Counted from the stretch's first letter, positions 1 through 6,868 are shown. The stretch is DNA of 9,905 nucleotides from an uncultured Enorma sp. (GCA_905210055.1 CAJLVH010000062.1:1-9905), one strand, 5' to 3'. A program made the numbers and translations. Notes: generated by a model from the letters alone, not told the origin.

Positions 1-1110
1 TGGCTCGTGATGGGGCGTGAGACGGTCGACGTGTGCGATCCAGCCCTGCGCCTCGTGTTCCCCTCGAATGTCATGGGCGTCTCGGCGTTTTTCTACACGC
101 CGGACGGTGTGGCCCGCGCGCTCGTGCGCCAGAAGGACGTCGCCGGTGTGCAGGCAACGGGTTGCTTCGATGAGGTCGTGGGCTACGGAGACGATTTCGA
201 CGAGCTGCTTGCGGCCACGATCGAGAAGATCGATCCCAACATGATCGATATCGACGCCGACCTGTACGACGCGCTCACCGACGGCCTCACGACCGGCCTG
301 TACCTGCGCCTTATGCGCGATCTTGAAGGCACGCCGTATGCCCAGCGCCTGAGCTATGGACAGGTGATTCGGGCGCTGCGCGGCCGCAAGATCGACGCCG
401 AGGTTGAGCTTCAGGTCGAGGTGCTCAAGCTCCTGAACCAGGTGTGCGACGAGCTTTCCGGCATCGTTCGGCCTGGCGTGAGCGAGGAAGACGTCTACGA
501 CTACTGCCAGGAGTTCATGCGCAAGCACGACCTTACGCCCTCGTGGGAGACGACGTGTTGCCCGCTCGTGCATGCGGGCGCGCGCAGTGTGCAGGGGCTC
601 GTCCACCCGGGTACGAATCAGGTTCGCCCGGGCGACGTGTTCCACTTGAGCTTCGGCGCGAAGCATGCGAGCGGCTACGCCACCGATTTCCAGCGGAGCT
701 GGTATGTGCTTGAGGAAGGCGAGTCCGAGCCGCCCGAGGAGGTGCAGCGCGCGTTCCAGGCCGTGATCGACGCGATCGACGGCACGAGGGCGGCCATGCG
801 CCCCGGGATGGAAGGCCGCGAGGTCAACCGCATCTTCAACAAGGCGCTCGAAGATTGGCCGGCGAGCGGCGGCGGGCATTCCGTGGGCCGTGCGCTCCAC
901 GATGGCTGCTTCCAACTCGCATGCGATTCTCCGGTGATCGGCGAGCTGCCGGAGATTCCCCTCGAGGTGGGAAACGTCTTCACGCTCGAGGTGTTCTGCA
1001 ACACGCCGCGCGGCGTGATCGGTGTGGAGGAGATGATTCGCCTCGAAGAAGACGGCGGGTCGTACCTCTATCTTCCGCAGCGCGAGCTTTGGACGCTCCC
1101 CTGCGCCTGA
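1..1110 (+). CDS. M24-family Xaa-Pro peptidase / creatinase-like protein, 5' end cut by window
   Basis: Member of the pita-bread M24 family, whose usual members are metal-dependent aminopeptidases cleaving Xaa-Pro bonds or metal-free creatinase-type amidohydrolases; cytosolic, with no signal peptide in the visible part. Numbering from the first visible codon (Trp1, 369 residues visible): an N-terminal creatinase-type domain at about 1-130, then the catalytic domain at about 135-365. Of the five M24 metal-ligand positions, four are recognisable: Asp229 (ATDFQR), His293 (GGGHSVGRALHDG), Glu330 (FTLEVF) and Glu343 (GVEEM). The first Asp position (normally xDFG) is Ser217 (HLSFG). The reading frame is open to base 1. 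WLVMGRE followed by DPAL resembles an internal conserved block of Xaa-Pro peptidase relatives, so I think the true start lies upstream, missing roughly 20 residues; the GTG/ATG at 7 and 10 are unlikely starts. It is followed by a repeat-bearing gap and a DUF885-like gene. Family assignment is secure; the substrate is unknown. Confidence 0.88.
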   Translation, partial: WLVMGRETVDVCDPALRLVFPSNVMGVSAFFYTPDGVARALVRQKDVAGVQATGCFDEVVGYGDDFDELLAATIEKIDPNMIDIDADLYDALTDGLTTGLYLRLMRDLEGTPYAQRLSYGQVIRALRGRKIDAEVELQVEVLKLLNQVCDELSGIVRPGVSEEDVYDYCQEFMRKHDLTPSWETTCCPLVHAGARSVQGLVHPGTNQVRPGDVFHLSFGAKHASGYATDFQRSWYVLEEGESEPPEEVQRAFQAVIDAIDGTRAAMRPGMEGREVNRIFNKALEDWPASGGGHSVGRALHDGCFQLACDSPVIGELPEIPLEVGNVFTLEVFCNTPRGVIGVEEMIRLEEDGGSYLYLPQRELWTLPCA

Positions 1111-1120
1111 TGCATCAAAA

Positions 1121-1175
1121 GGGACGGGTGCGAAACGTTGCTTTTACTGCGTTTTGCACGTTTTGACCCCGTCCC
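1121..1175. repeat. Imperfect hairpin repeat carrying GGGACGGG / CCCGTCCC
   Basis: Two 18-nt arms, 1121-1138 and 1158-1175, are inverted copies of each other at 15 of 18 positions. The outer block is GGGACGGG against CCCGTCCC and the inner block AAACGT against ACGTTT, with a 19-nt loop. It begins 11 nt after the M24 stop codon. The 9-nt word AATGACGCA follows twice as a direct repeat (1178-1186 and 1191-1199). It resembles an intergenic REP-type palindrome and could also stabilise mRNA ends or weakly terminate; no T-run follows, so it is not a classical intrinsic terminator. Confidence 0.6.
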
Positions 1176-1237
1176 CAAATGACGCACCCGAATGACGCAA
1201 GAAGTAACGTTTTGTATCCGTCCCAACATGACGTATT

Positions 1238-1245
1238 GGAAGGAG
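1238..1245 (+). promoter_or_regulatory. Ribosome binding site fixing the start of the short DUF885-like gene
   Basis: GGAAGGAG lies 6 nt before the ATG at 1252. The in-frame upstream ATGs at 1192 and 1228 have no comparable Shine-Dalgarno sequence, and the first lies within the repeat tract. The start is therefore placed at 1252. Confidence 0.8.
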
Positions 1246-1251
1246 AAAGGC

Positions 1252-2436
1252 ATGCTTGGTGAAAACTTCGTTGGATTGAGTGATGAGACCCTGGCGTATG
1301 CCGAGGATCTTGCCACGGTGACGCTCGGCGTCGACGCACTCGATCGTAAGCTCAACCAGACGTCTGAGGATTACGACGGTGTCGTGTGCATCAACCTTGG
1401 ATGGGATAAGACCGCTGAGTTCTCCGATTGGTCGGACGCCCGCGCGGCTCTGCGTGAGCTCGCCGCCCGCGCACTCACGCTCCCCGAGGCCGACCGCCGT
1501 CTGTATTACACGCAGGCGTGCACTTCGATCGACAGCTTCTGCGCGTGGCGCGAGGGTAAGCTCCCGCGCCTGACCGATCAGGTGAGCCTGTTTTTGCTTT
1601 CCGACGGCGCCCCGGCAAGCGAGAAGTACCTCGCCGGTCAGTGCAAGAAGCTCGACGCGTACTTCGATATGCTCGGATATAAGGGCACCCTGGCGGAGCG
1701 CACCGAGCGCTGGAAGGAGGAGAACCTCGTTCCGCGCGAGGACGTGCAGTCCGTCATGACCGATCTCATGAACGAGGCACGCGAGATCTGTGGCGAATTC
1801 CTGCCGCTCCCCGAGGAGCCGTACCACGTTGCGACCGTCGACGGTGGTCCGTTCTCCGCCCGTTCCGAGGTCTTGAAGCTGCGCGTTGTGGTGAACATCG
1901 CGCCCACGTACACGCGCCCCTCGTTGAAGCACCTCGTGTGCCACGAGATCTATCCCGGCCACTACATGCAGTTTACGCTGCGTCGCGAGCTGTGGAAGCA
2001 GGGCTATGCTGGCGCCGACGGCCTGCTTTCCGTGACGAACCACTCCTCTTCGAGTTGCTTCGAGGGTCTGGCCGACATGGGCGGCCGTTTCCTGGGTTGG
2101 ATGGACGTGAACGACCGCATCCAGGAGATCTATTCCGATATCAAGAGCGCACTCGGAACGCTTTCGTCCTATCAGCTCGACGTGCTCGGCTGGCCTGAGG
2201 AACAGGTTGAGGAGTACATGCGCCAGTGGCCGCTTCTGGGTGGCGAGGCAGGCATCAAGAGCCGCATGGAGTTCATCAAAGACCCCACGCGCGCCGCGCT
2301 CATCTGGTCGTACTGGCGTGGCGACCAAGCGTTCCTGAACGTCATGGATCGCCTGTCCGACGAGGATATGCCGCGGTTCTACGACTACATCTACGGCCGC
2401 CTGCACACCCCGGCATCGCTCGCGATGTTCCAGTAG
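1252..2436 (+). CDS. Short DUF885-like HExxPGH putative metallopeptidase
   Basis: 394-residue cytosolic protein with the zincin-type motif HEIYPGH (His231, Glu232, His237) followed by a second acidic motif, CFEGLAD (Glu271), 34 residues later. This is the ligand pattern of DUF885 proteins (HE-xx-PGH, then EGWA), thought to be zinc-dependent peptidases. In that reading His231, His237 and Glu271 would bind zinc and Glu232 would be the catalytic base. The protein is much shorter than a usual DUF885 member (about 550-600 residues). It lacks part of the N-terminal helical region and the C-terminal DTGLH and PGQAxxY blocks, ending instead with a WSYWRGDQAF segment. The start is chosen from the Shine-Dalgarno at 1238-1245. 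It lies 61 nt before the aminotransferase gene in the same direction, probably in one transcript. It may represent a separate subfamily; hydrolase function is likely but unproven and the substrate is unknown. Confidence 0.8.
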   Translation: MLGENFVGLSDETLAYAEDLATVTLGVDALDRKLNQTSEDYDGVVCINLGWDKTAEFSDWSDARAALRELAARALTLPEADRRLYYTQACTSIDSFCAWREGKLPRLTDQVSLFLLSDGAPASEKYLAGQCKKLDAYFDMLGYKGTLAERTERWKEENLVPREDVQSVMTDLMNEAREICGEFLPLPEEPYHVATVDGGPFSARSEVLKLRVVVNIAPTYTRPSLKHLVCHEIYPGHYMQFTLRRELWKQGYAGADGLLSVTNHSSSSCFEGLADMGGRFLGWMDVNDRIQEIYSDIKSALGTLSSYQLDVLGWPEEQVEEYMRQWPLLGGEAGIKSRMEFIKDPTRAALIWSYWRGDQAFLNVMDRLSDEDMPRFYDYIYGRLHTPASLAMFQ

Positions 2437-2466
2437 AAGTGAGAAGTTCTGTCCAGGACTCAGATG

Positions 2467-2480
2467 CTCACGCGCGTGAG
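2467..2480. promoter_or_regulatory. Perfect 14-bp palindrome just upstream of the aminotransferase
   Basis: CTCACGCGCGTGAG is a perfect 14-bp dyad, 3 nt before the AGAGAGG ribosome binding site at 2484-2490 and inside the 61-nt gap after the DUF885-like stop. It could be an operator for a dimeric regulator, or an RNA hairpin (5-bp stem, GCGC loop) affecting translation of the aminotransferase. The palindrome is plain in the sequence; its function is inferred. Confidence 0.4.
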
Positions 2481-2497
2481 GCTAGAGAGGTTTGAAG

Positions 2498-3715
2498 ATG
2501 CTGTCTCTTGAAGATAAGTTCCGCATGCTGGGCGTCGACTCGGCACCCGGCCAGGAAGTGAACGCTCACGGCATTCCCGATGGCATCGTCGGTGAATGCT
2601 TGAAAGGCACGCGCGTGGACTTCTCCCACGGCGACGTTGACGCCTTCACGCCCATCCCCGGCTCGCTCGACCTGTTCGTGGCGGGCTTCGAGGAGGGCGC
2701 TCCGCAGGCATATACCGAGTACCGCGGCCGCATGAGCCTCCGTGAGTATCTCGCGGGCAAGCTCGCGGAGTTCTCGGGCGCTCCCGTCGCCGCGGGCACG
2801 GAGCTTATCGTGACGCCGGGCACCCAGGGGGCGCTCTTCCTCGCCATGGGTGCCGCCATCATGCCGGGCGACAAGGTCGTGGTGATCGAGCCCGACTACT
2901 TCGCGAATCGCAAGCTCGTGACGTTCTTCGGCGGCGAGCTCGTGCCGGTGGGGCTCGACTACTTCGGCTGCGAGGGCGAGCGTGCCGGTATCGACCTTGC
3001 CGGTCTTGAGCGGGCGTTTGCCGAAGGTGCGCGGCTGCTCATCTTCTCGAATCCCAACAACCCTACGGGCGCGGTCTACACGCGCGAGGAGCTCGTGAGC
3101 ATCGCGGAACTTGCGCAGCGCTATGGCGTGCGCGTCATCTGCGACGAGTTGTACTCACGCCAGATCTTCGATGACCGCGAGTTCGTGCACCTGCGCTCCC
3201 TCGGCATCCTTGACCCCGAGCTGCTCGTGACGATCATCGGCCCTTCGAAGACCGAATCGATGAGCGGTTTCCGCCTGGGCGTGGCGTATGGATCGCCCTC
3301 GTGGATCCTGCGCATGGAGAAGCTCCAGGCGATTGTGTCGCTCCGCGCTGCCGGCTACTGCCAGGCGGTCATCCCTGCATGGTTCTCGGAGCCCGAAGGT
3401 TGGATGACGGAGCGCGTCGCGGCGCACCAGCGCATTCGCGACGACCTCGTGGCGCTGTTCCGCGCCATGCCCGGCGTGCGCGTGCGCGTCACGGAAGGCG
3501 GCAGCTACATTTTCCCGACGCTTCCCGAGCTCACGCTGCCGCTCAAAGACTTCGTCGCGGCGCTCCGCCTTCAGGCGAGCGTCGTGGTGACGCCAGGTAC
3601 GGAGTTCGGCCCGCAGTTCACGAGCAGCGTGCGCCTCAACTTCTCGCAGGACTATGACGCCGCTGTGGATGCCGTGCGCCGCATGGGCGTGCTCATCGAC
3701 CGCTATCGGGCGTGA
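2498..3715 (+). CDS. Class I/II (fold-type I) PLP-dependent aminotransferase
   Basis: 405-residue cytosolic enzyme of the AspAT superfamily, expected to move an amino group between an amino acid and a 2-oxo acid using pyridoxal phosphate. Visible hallmarks: the NPNNPTG loop (residues 185-191, with cofactor-contacting Asn188), the CDELY motif (Asp216 for the pyridine nitrogen, Tyr219 for the PLP phenolate), the Schiff-base lysine Lys251 in GPSKTESMSGFRLG, Arg259 for phosphate binding, and the carboxylate-binding Arg379 in SVRLNFS. Length is normal for the family. ATG at 2498 is preferred over the in-frame TTG at 2492 because AGAGAGG (2484-2490) sits 7 nt upstream of it. The stop overlaps the next gene's start (TGATG), indicating translational coupling. 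Preferred amino acid cannot be told from the sequence. The TPGTQGAL segment near 106-113 matches the phosphate-binding region of class I/II enzymes. Confidence 0.92.
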   Translation: MLSLEDKFRMLGVDSAPGQEVNAHGIPDGIVGECLKGTRVDFSHGDVDAFTPIPGSLDLFVAGFEEGAPQAYTEYRGRMSLREYLAGKLAEFSGAPVAAGTELIVTPGTQGALFLAMGAAIMPGDKVVVIEPDYFANRKLVTFFGGELVPVGLDYFGCEGERAGIDLAGLERAFAEGARLLIFSNPNNPTGAVYTREELVSIAELAQRYGVRVICDELYSRQIFDDREFVHLRSLGILDPELLVTIIGPSKTESMSGFRLGVAYGSPSWILRMEKLQAIVSLRAAGYCQAVIPAWFSEPEGWMTERVAAHQRIRDDLVALFRAMPGVRVRVTEGGSYIFPTLPELTLPLKDFVAALRLQASVVVTPGTEFGPQFTSSVRLNFSQDYDAAVDAVRRMGVLIDRYRA

Positions 3716-4497
3716 TGGGCATGGCGGGTTCTTCTGCAGAAGGGCGCGCACGGCGCGTCGCGCTCATCGGCTATGGCAAGATCGGCCGAACCGTTGCTCA
3801 GCATGTTCGCGAGCTTGGCTGCGAGGTGGCGTGGGCGCTCGATCCCGTCGCGGAGGCAGATGACGGCACCACGATCGTTCGCACGGGATCGCCCGAACTC
3901 TACGAGGGAATCGATCTCGTGGTGGAGTGCGCGACGGCGGCCGCCCTTGTGGCGCAGATCGACGACGTGCTCGAGCGCACGAACCTCATGCCGTTCTCGC
4001 TCACCGCGTTTTCCGACGACGACGTGCTCGAGCGCGCGAAACGGACGGCACAGGAGCACGGACATGACATTTACCTTCCGCACGGCGCCATCTTGGGGCT
4101 CGACGGTATCTGGGATGCGCGAAGCATCTTGACCGAGGTGTCGATCGTGACCACGAAGAGTCCGGCGAGCTTGGGGCTTGCCGCATGCTCAGAGCCCAAG
4201 ACCGTGTTCGAAGGTTGTACGCGCGATGCCTGTGCGGCGTTCCCGCGGAACGTCAACGTGCATGCCGCGGTGGCACTGGCGGGCATCGGGTTTTCCCGTA
4301 CACATTCCATGATCGTGGCCGATCCGAATGTGACCACGAATACGCATGTCATCTCGGTGAAGGGCGAGGGAATCGAATTTACCTTGAACATCTCCTCCTT
4401 CACCACGGGCGGCGTGACGGGTGTCTACACGCCGCTTTCTGCCTGCGGTTCGCTCGACCGCGTGCTCAAAGACGCCGGCGGCCTCTCGTTTGTGTAG
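3715..4497 (+). CDS. Aspartate dehydrogenase-like NAD(P)-dependent oxidoreductase
   Basis: 260-residue protein, the usual length for L-aspartate dehydrogenases (NadX type, deaminating aspartate to oxaloacetate/iminoaspartate). An N-terminal Rossmann fold shows VALIGYGKIG (GxGxxG at 19-24) and ends its second strand with Asp43 in WALDP, favouring NAD. The C-terminal half has family landmarks: VECAT (70-74), GAILGLDGI (124-132), NVNVHAAVALAG (179-190), ADPNVTTNTH (202-211) with the expected catalytic His211, and a late LSACGSL. Two active-site stretches differ from the usual pattern: PSGA is PHGA (His123) and the SVGAL block reads SLTAF (95-99). The NPKTS-like region is also absent. The enzyme may therefore use another amino acid. 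Start ATG at 3715 overlaps the aminotransferase stop by one base, with little Shine-Dalgarno sequence, so translation is probably coupled. No nadA, nadB or nadC lies nearby, so NAD biosynthesis is not supported by context. Confidence 0.8.
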   Translation: MGMAGSSAEGRARRVALIGYGKIGRTVAQHVRELGCEVAWALDPVAEADDGTTIVRTGSPELYEGIDLVVECATAAALVAQIDDVLERTNLMPFSLTAFSDDDVLERAKRTAQEHGHDIYLPHGAILGLDGIWDARSILTEVSIVTTKSPASLGLAACSEPKTVFEGCTRDACAAFPRNVNVHAAVALAGIGFSRTHSMIVADPNVTTNTHVISVKGEGIEFTLNISSFTTGGVTGVYTPLSACGSLDRVLKDAGGLSFV

Positions 4498-4534
4498 GCA
4501 ACGCCTGCCGCCTGGTACCGAAGTATCACCCGAA

Positions 4535-4565
4535 AAAGCCCGCTTCCTTGTTGGAGGCGGGCTTT
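4535..4565. terminator. Bidirectional intrinsic terminator between convergent genes
   Basis: A 13-bp stem (4535-4547 with 4553-4565; one G-T wobble, core GCCCGC/GCGGGC) closes a 5-nt TTGTT loop. Read on the minus strand it ends in TTTTT, and on the plus strand in TTT. It lies 37 nt after the aspartate-dehydrogenase-like stop and 60 nt after the end of the convergent hydroxyacid dehydrogenase, so it can serve both. Confidence 0.85.
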
Positions 4566-4625
4566 CGCATGAGCAAGCTGATGTGATTGCAAAGAAGCGG
4601 TTGCGCTGACACCCGGTTCTTTCGC

Positions 4626-5588
4626 TTAGTAACCGCGCGCGCGGTCGACGACGTGCGTGAGCTCATCGCCGGCAAGGTAGCGCGTGAGGTTCTCACGGAA
4701 GATCTCGAACAGTGCGCGGACGTTGACGAGGTCGTCGTCCCAGCCAGCGACATGCGGTGTGACGATCACGTTCTCGAGCCCCCAGAGCGGACTTTCCTGC
4801 GGCAGCGGCTCCACCTCGAACACGTCGAGCACGGCACCGGCAATCTTGCCCTCTTGCAGCGCGGCGGTGAGCGCATCCTGGTCGACGGTCACGCCACGGC
4901 CGACGTTCGCGAAGACCGTGCCCTCGTTCATGCATTCGAAGAAGCGCGCCGAGACGAGCTTCTGGGTCTCGGGCGTGCTCGGCAGGCTCACGGCGACGAT
5001 GTCCGCACCAGCGAGTGCAGCCTCGGGCTCGTCCATGAGATAGTGCTCGTCGAAGGCGGGCGAGGCGATGTCGCGCGTGCGATCCATGCCGCGAACACAG
5101 GCGGCTCCCAGCGCCTTCATACGCTCGGCGATGGTCGAGCCCACATTGCCGCAGCCGATGACGCACACGGTGCTATCGCAAATGGAGCGCCCGACGCCCT
5201 GGCGCCCCCAGGAGCGCTCGGCCTGAGCGGTGTGGTACGCAGGCAGGTGGCGGAAGAGCGAGAGCACGCCGCCCACGACGTACTCGGCGATATCGATGCC
5301 GAAGGCGCCGGAGCCGTTCGTGAGCACGACGTCCTTGCGGGCGTAGATGTCGCCGCAGAGGCGGTCGACGCCAGCCGCGGGCGTCTGCACCCAGCGCAGC
5401 TCGGGCAGGCTCTTGAAGGTTGCGGGCGGGAAGTATCCCATGAGCGCCTCGCAGGTAGCGAGCTCTTCAATCGAAGGGTCGCCCTCCGACGAGAACCAGA
5501 TGGTGCCGCGCCCGGCATCATGGGCGATGGCATCGAGTGTTGCGCGCTGCTCGTCGTTGAAGGGCACGTGGCGGAATCCGATGTTCAT
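4626..5588 (-). CDS. D-2-hydroxyacid dehydrogenase family protein
   Basis: 320-residue cytosolic dehydrogenase expected to reduce a 2-oxo acid to a D-2-hydroxy acid with NAD(P)H, or the reverse. The nucleotide-binding domain is inserted in the catalytic domain as usual: VIGCGNVG (GxGxxG at 145-150) begins it. The catalytic triad is complete: Arg231 in NVGRG, Glu260 in FEVEPLP and His279 in TPHVAGW. The second Rossmann strand ends MDRTR (168-172), with arginines where NADP-using members often carry them, so NADPH is plausible. The overall pattern recalls the glyoxylate/hydroxypyruvate reductase-like branch, but the substrate is not determinable. ATG at 5588 is chosen because AAAGGA lies 7 nt upstream; an in-frame ATG 10 codons earlier lacks such a site. 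It lies downstream of the Gfo/Idh/MocA gene, separated by an 84-nt gap containing a hairpin. Confidence 0.92.
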   Translation of the reverse strand: MNIGFRHVPFNDEQRATLDAIAHDAGRGTIWFSSEGDPSIEELATCEALMGYFPPATFKSLPELRWVQTPAAGVDRLCGDIYARKDVVLTNGSGAFGIDIAEYVVGGVLSLFRHLPAYHTAQAERSWGRQGVGRSICDSTVCVIGCGNVGSTIAERMKALGAACVRGMDRTRDIASPAFDEHYLMDEPEAALAGADIVAVSLPSTPETQKLVSARFFECMNEGTVFANVGRGVTVDQDALTAALQEGKIAGAVLDVFEVEPLPQESPLWGLENVIVTPHVAGWDDDLVNVRALFEIFRENLTRYLAGDELTHVVDRARGY

Positions 5589-5595
5589 CCTTAGT

Positions 5596-5601
5596 TCCTT
5601 T
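5596..5601 (-). promoter_or_regulatory. Ribosome binding site fixing the hydroxyacid dehydrogenase start
   Basis: On the minus strand AAAGGA stands 7 nt before the ATG at 5588-5586. This supports the 320-residue form over the form that starts 10 codons upstream. Confidence 0.7.
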
Positions 5602-5625
5602 AGGGTTGATGACTGCATAACAAAG

Positions 5626-5655
5626 CGGGGTCGGACGGCTGCGCGTCCGACCCCG
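5626..5655 (-). terminator. Hairpin terminator or attenuator between the oxidoreductase genes
   Basis: A perfect 12-bp stem (5626-5637 with 5644-5655, CGGGGTCGGACG and its complement) with a 6-nt loop lies 17 nt past the Gfo/Idh/MocA stop. On the minus strand it is followed by CTTTGTTATG, a weak T-rich tail. It probably ends or reduces transcription from the upstream gene. Since the next gene starts only 37 nt beyond it and I see no convincing promoter in that space, partial read-through is likely. Confidence 0.65.
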
Positions 5656-5672
5656 TAGGCATCGCGAACACG

Positions 5673-6863
5673 TTACAGGGGCAGGTGCACCCAGCGCTCC
5701 TCGCGGTGAGAGCGATCGGCTGCGTTGATGAGCTCCTGCACACGGGCGCTCTGCTCGAAGTTGCCCTCGTTCTTCTCGCCGCCAGAGACGATCTCTTCCA
5801 GGAAGTTCTGGATCAGGCAGCCGTAGAACGCGGTATCCCAGTCGTCATCGGGCTGATGGCCGGGGTTCCAGTACTTGTCGGGAATCTCGAGCTCGCGGTA
5901 CTTCACGGCGTTGGCGTCCGCGTTGGGATCCGCCCAGCCGTCGGCATACTCGAGCTTCTGGATCGCATGGGTCTCGGGATCCTTGATGAGCGTCGCCTTG
6001 AGGGAGCCCTTGTCGCCGTAGATCCACGCCGTGATGCCGGGATAGTTGCCCACCGTCACGAAAGAGGTCTGCATGGAGAACAGGTAGCCCTTCTTGGTGG
6101 TGCCCATCCACATGTCGGCGTCGTCCCAGTTGATGCGCTCAAGATGGTCGTCGACATTGTAGCGGCGGCGTTCCTTCACGAGGTTGGCCATGGCGCAGAC
6201 GACCTTCTCGATATCGTCGTTGATGAGCTCGAGGCCAATATCGATCGTAGGGGCGCCGTAGCCTTCGAGCGAGGACATCTCGATCTTCTTGGGGTCGGGG
6301 TCGGTGCCCACCTTCTCGAGCTCGGTGGGGTACTCCTTGAAGAGGCGCTTGTCCTGCGGATACCAGGGGTTCAGCCACTGGCTGTTCTGCTCGTAGCCGT
6401 TGAAGAGCCACGGCGTGCCGATCTTGCCCTCGCGGACGAGGTCGAACATGTACTGCACGGCGGGTGCGTAGCGGAACGTGAGGCCGACCTTCGTCTTCAA
6501 GCCCTTGGACTTCGCGAGGTCGGAGAGCTCGCGCACGCGATGGAAATCGCCGGCGACGGGCTTCTCCACGAGCACGTGCTTGCCGCACTCGATGGCGAGT
6601 GTTGTGAGCGGCTCATGGGACTCGCCGTGCTCGTCGCGGGTGCAGACGTCGATCACATCGAGATCGTCGCGGCGAATCATGGCTTCAGCATCGGTCATAA
6701 CCTCGGGGACGCCGAACTTCTCGGCAGCCTCGCGCGCGAGCTCCTCATCGCGGTCGCAGATTACGACGAGGTCGCACAGATCGCTTCTCACCCAGCCGGG
6801 GATGTGGGCGCGCTTGGACCATCGGCCGGCGCCGATGATGCCGACGCGGAGTTTATCGGCCAT
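5673..6863 (-). CDS. Gfo/Idh/MocA-family oxidoreductase
   Basis: 396-residue NAD(P)-dependent oxidoreductase of the glucose-fructose oxidoreductase/inositol dehydrogenase family. The N-terminal Rossmann domain (about 5-125) has GIIGAGRW (GxGxxG-type at 8-15), Asp37 after strand two (VICDRD), favouring NAD, and the family signature EKPVAG (100-105) with its conserved Lys101. The C-terminal alpha/beta sheet domain (about 130-370) follows. The usual DxGxH active-site motif appears as DIGLE (208-212), so the conserved His is Glu212. Family members act on sugars, inositols, sugar acids and similar polyols; the substrate here is unknown and the substitution may indicate altered chemistry. ATG at 6863 is chosen because GAGAGGAG (6869-6876) lies 5 nt upstream; an upstream in-frame ATG lacks a site. 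A 193-nt gap with its own candidate promoter separates it from the LacI-family gene upstream. Confidence 0.9.
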   Translation of the reverse strand: MADKLRVGIIGAGRWSKRAHIPGWVRSDLCDLVVICDRDEELAREAAEKFGVPEVMTDAEAMIRRDDLDVIDVCTRDEHGESHEPLTTLAIECGKHVLVEKPVAGDFHRVRELSDLAKSKGLKTKVGLTFRYAPAVQYMFDLVREGKIGTPWLFNGYEQNSQWLNPWYPQDKRLFKEYPTELEKVGTDPDPKKIEMSSLEGYGAPTIDIGLELINDDIEKVVCAMANLVKERRRYNVDDHLERINWDDADMWMGTTKKGYLFSMQTSFVTVGNYPGITAWIYGDKGSLKATLIKDPETHAIQKLEYADGWADPNADANAVKYRELEIPDKYWNPGHQPDDDWDTAFYGCLIQNFLEEIVSGGEKNEGNFEQSARVQELINAADRSHREERWVHLPL

Positions 6864-6868
6864 AGCAG

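Noticed and set aside
1192..1251. N-terminal extension of the short DUF885-like protein from the ATG at 1192
   Set aside because: No ribosome binding site precedes it and the extension translates repeat sequence; ATG at 1252 has GGAAGGAG.
1144..2406. Long open frame on the minus strand (420 codons) opposite the short DUF885-like gene
   Set aside because: It mirrors a gene with clear HExxPGH motif and ribosome binding site; its translation shows no recognisable motif and results from GC-rich codon bias.
3155..3751. Open frame on the minus strand within the aminotransferase gene
   Set aside because: It is opposite conserved PLP motifs; the His/Arg/Glu-rich translation is typical of antisense GC-rich frames.
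4684..4696. GTGAG-GTT-CTCAC inverted repeat, similar to the dyad at 2467-2480
   Set aside because: It lies within the coding end of the hydroxyacid dehydrogenase (the ENLTR region) and is explained by codons; it has a different spacing.
4587..5594. Open frame of 335 codons on the plus strand opposite the hydroxyacid dehydrogenase
   Set aside because: The minus-strand protein has a complete Rossmann motif and catalytic triad; the antisense frame has low-complexity composition and no domain.
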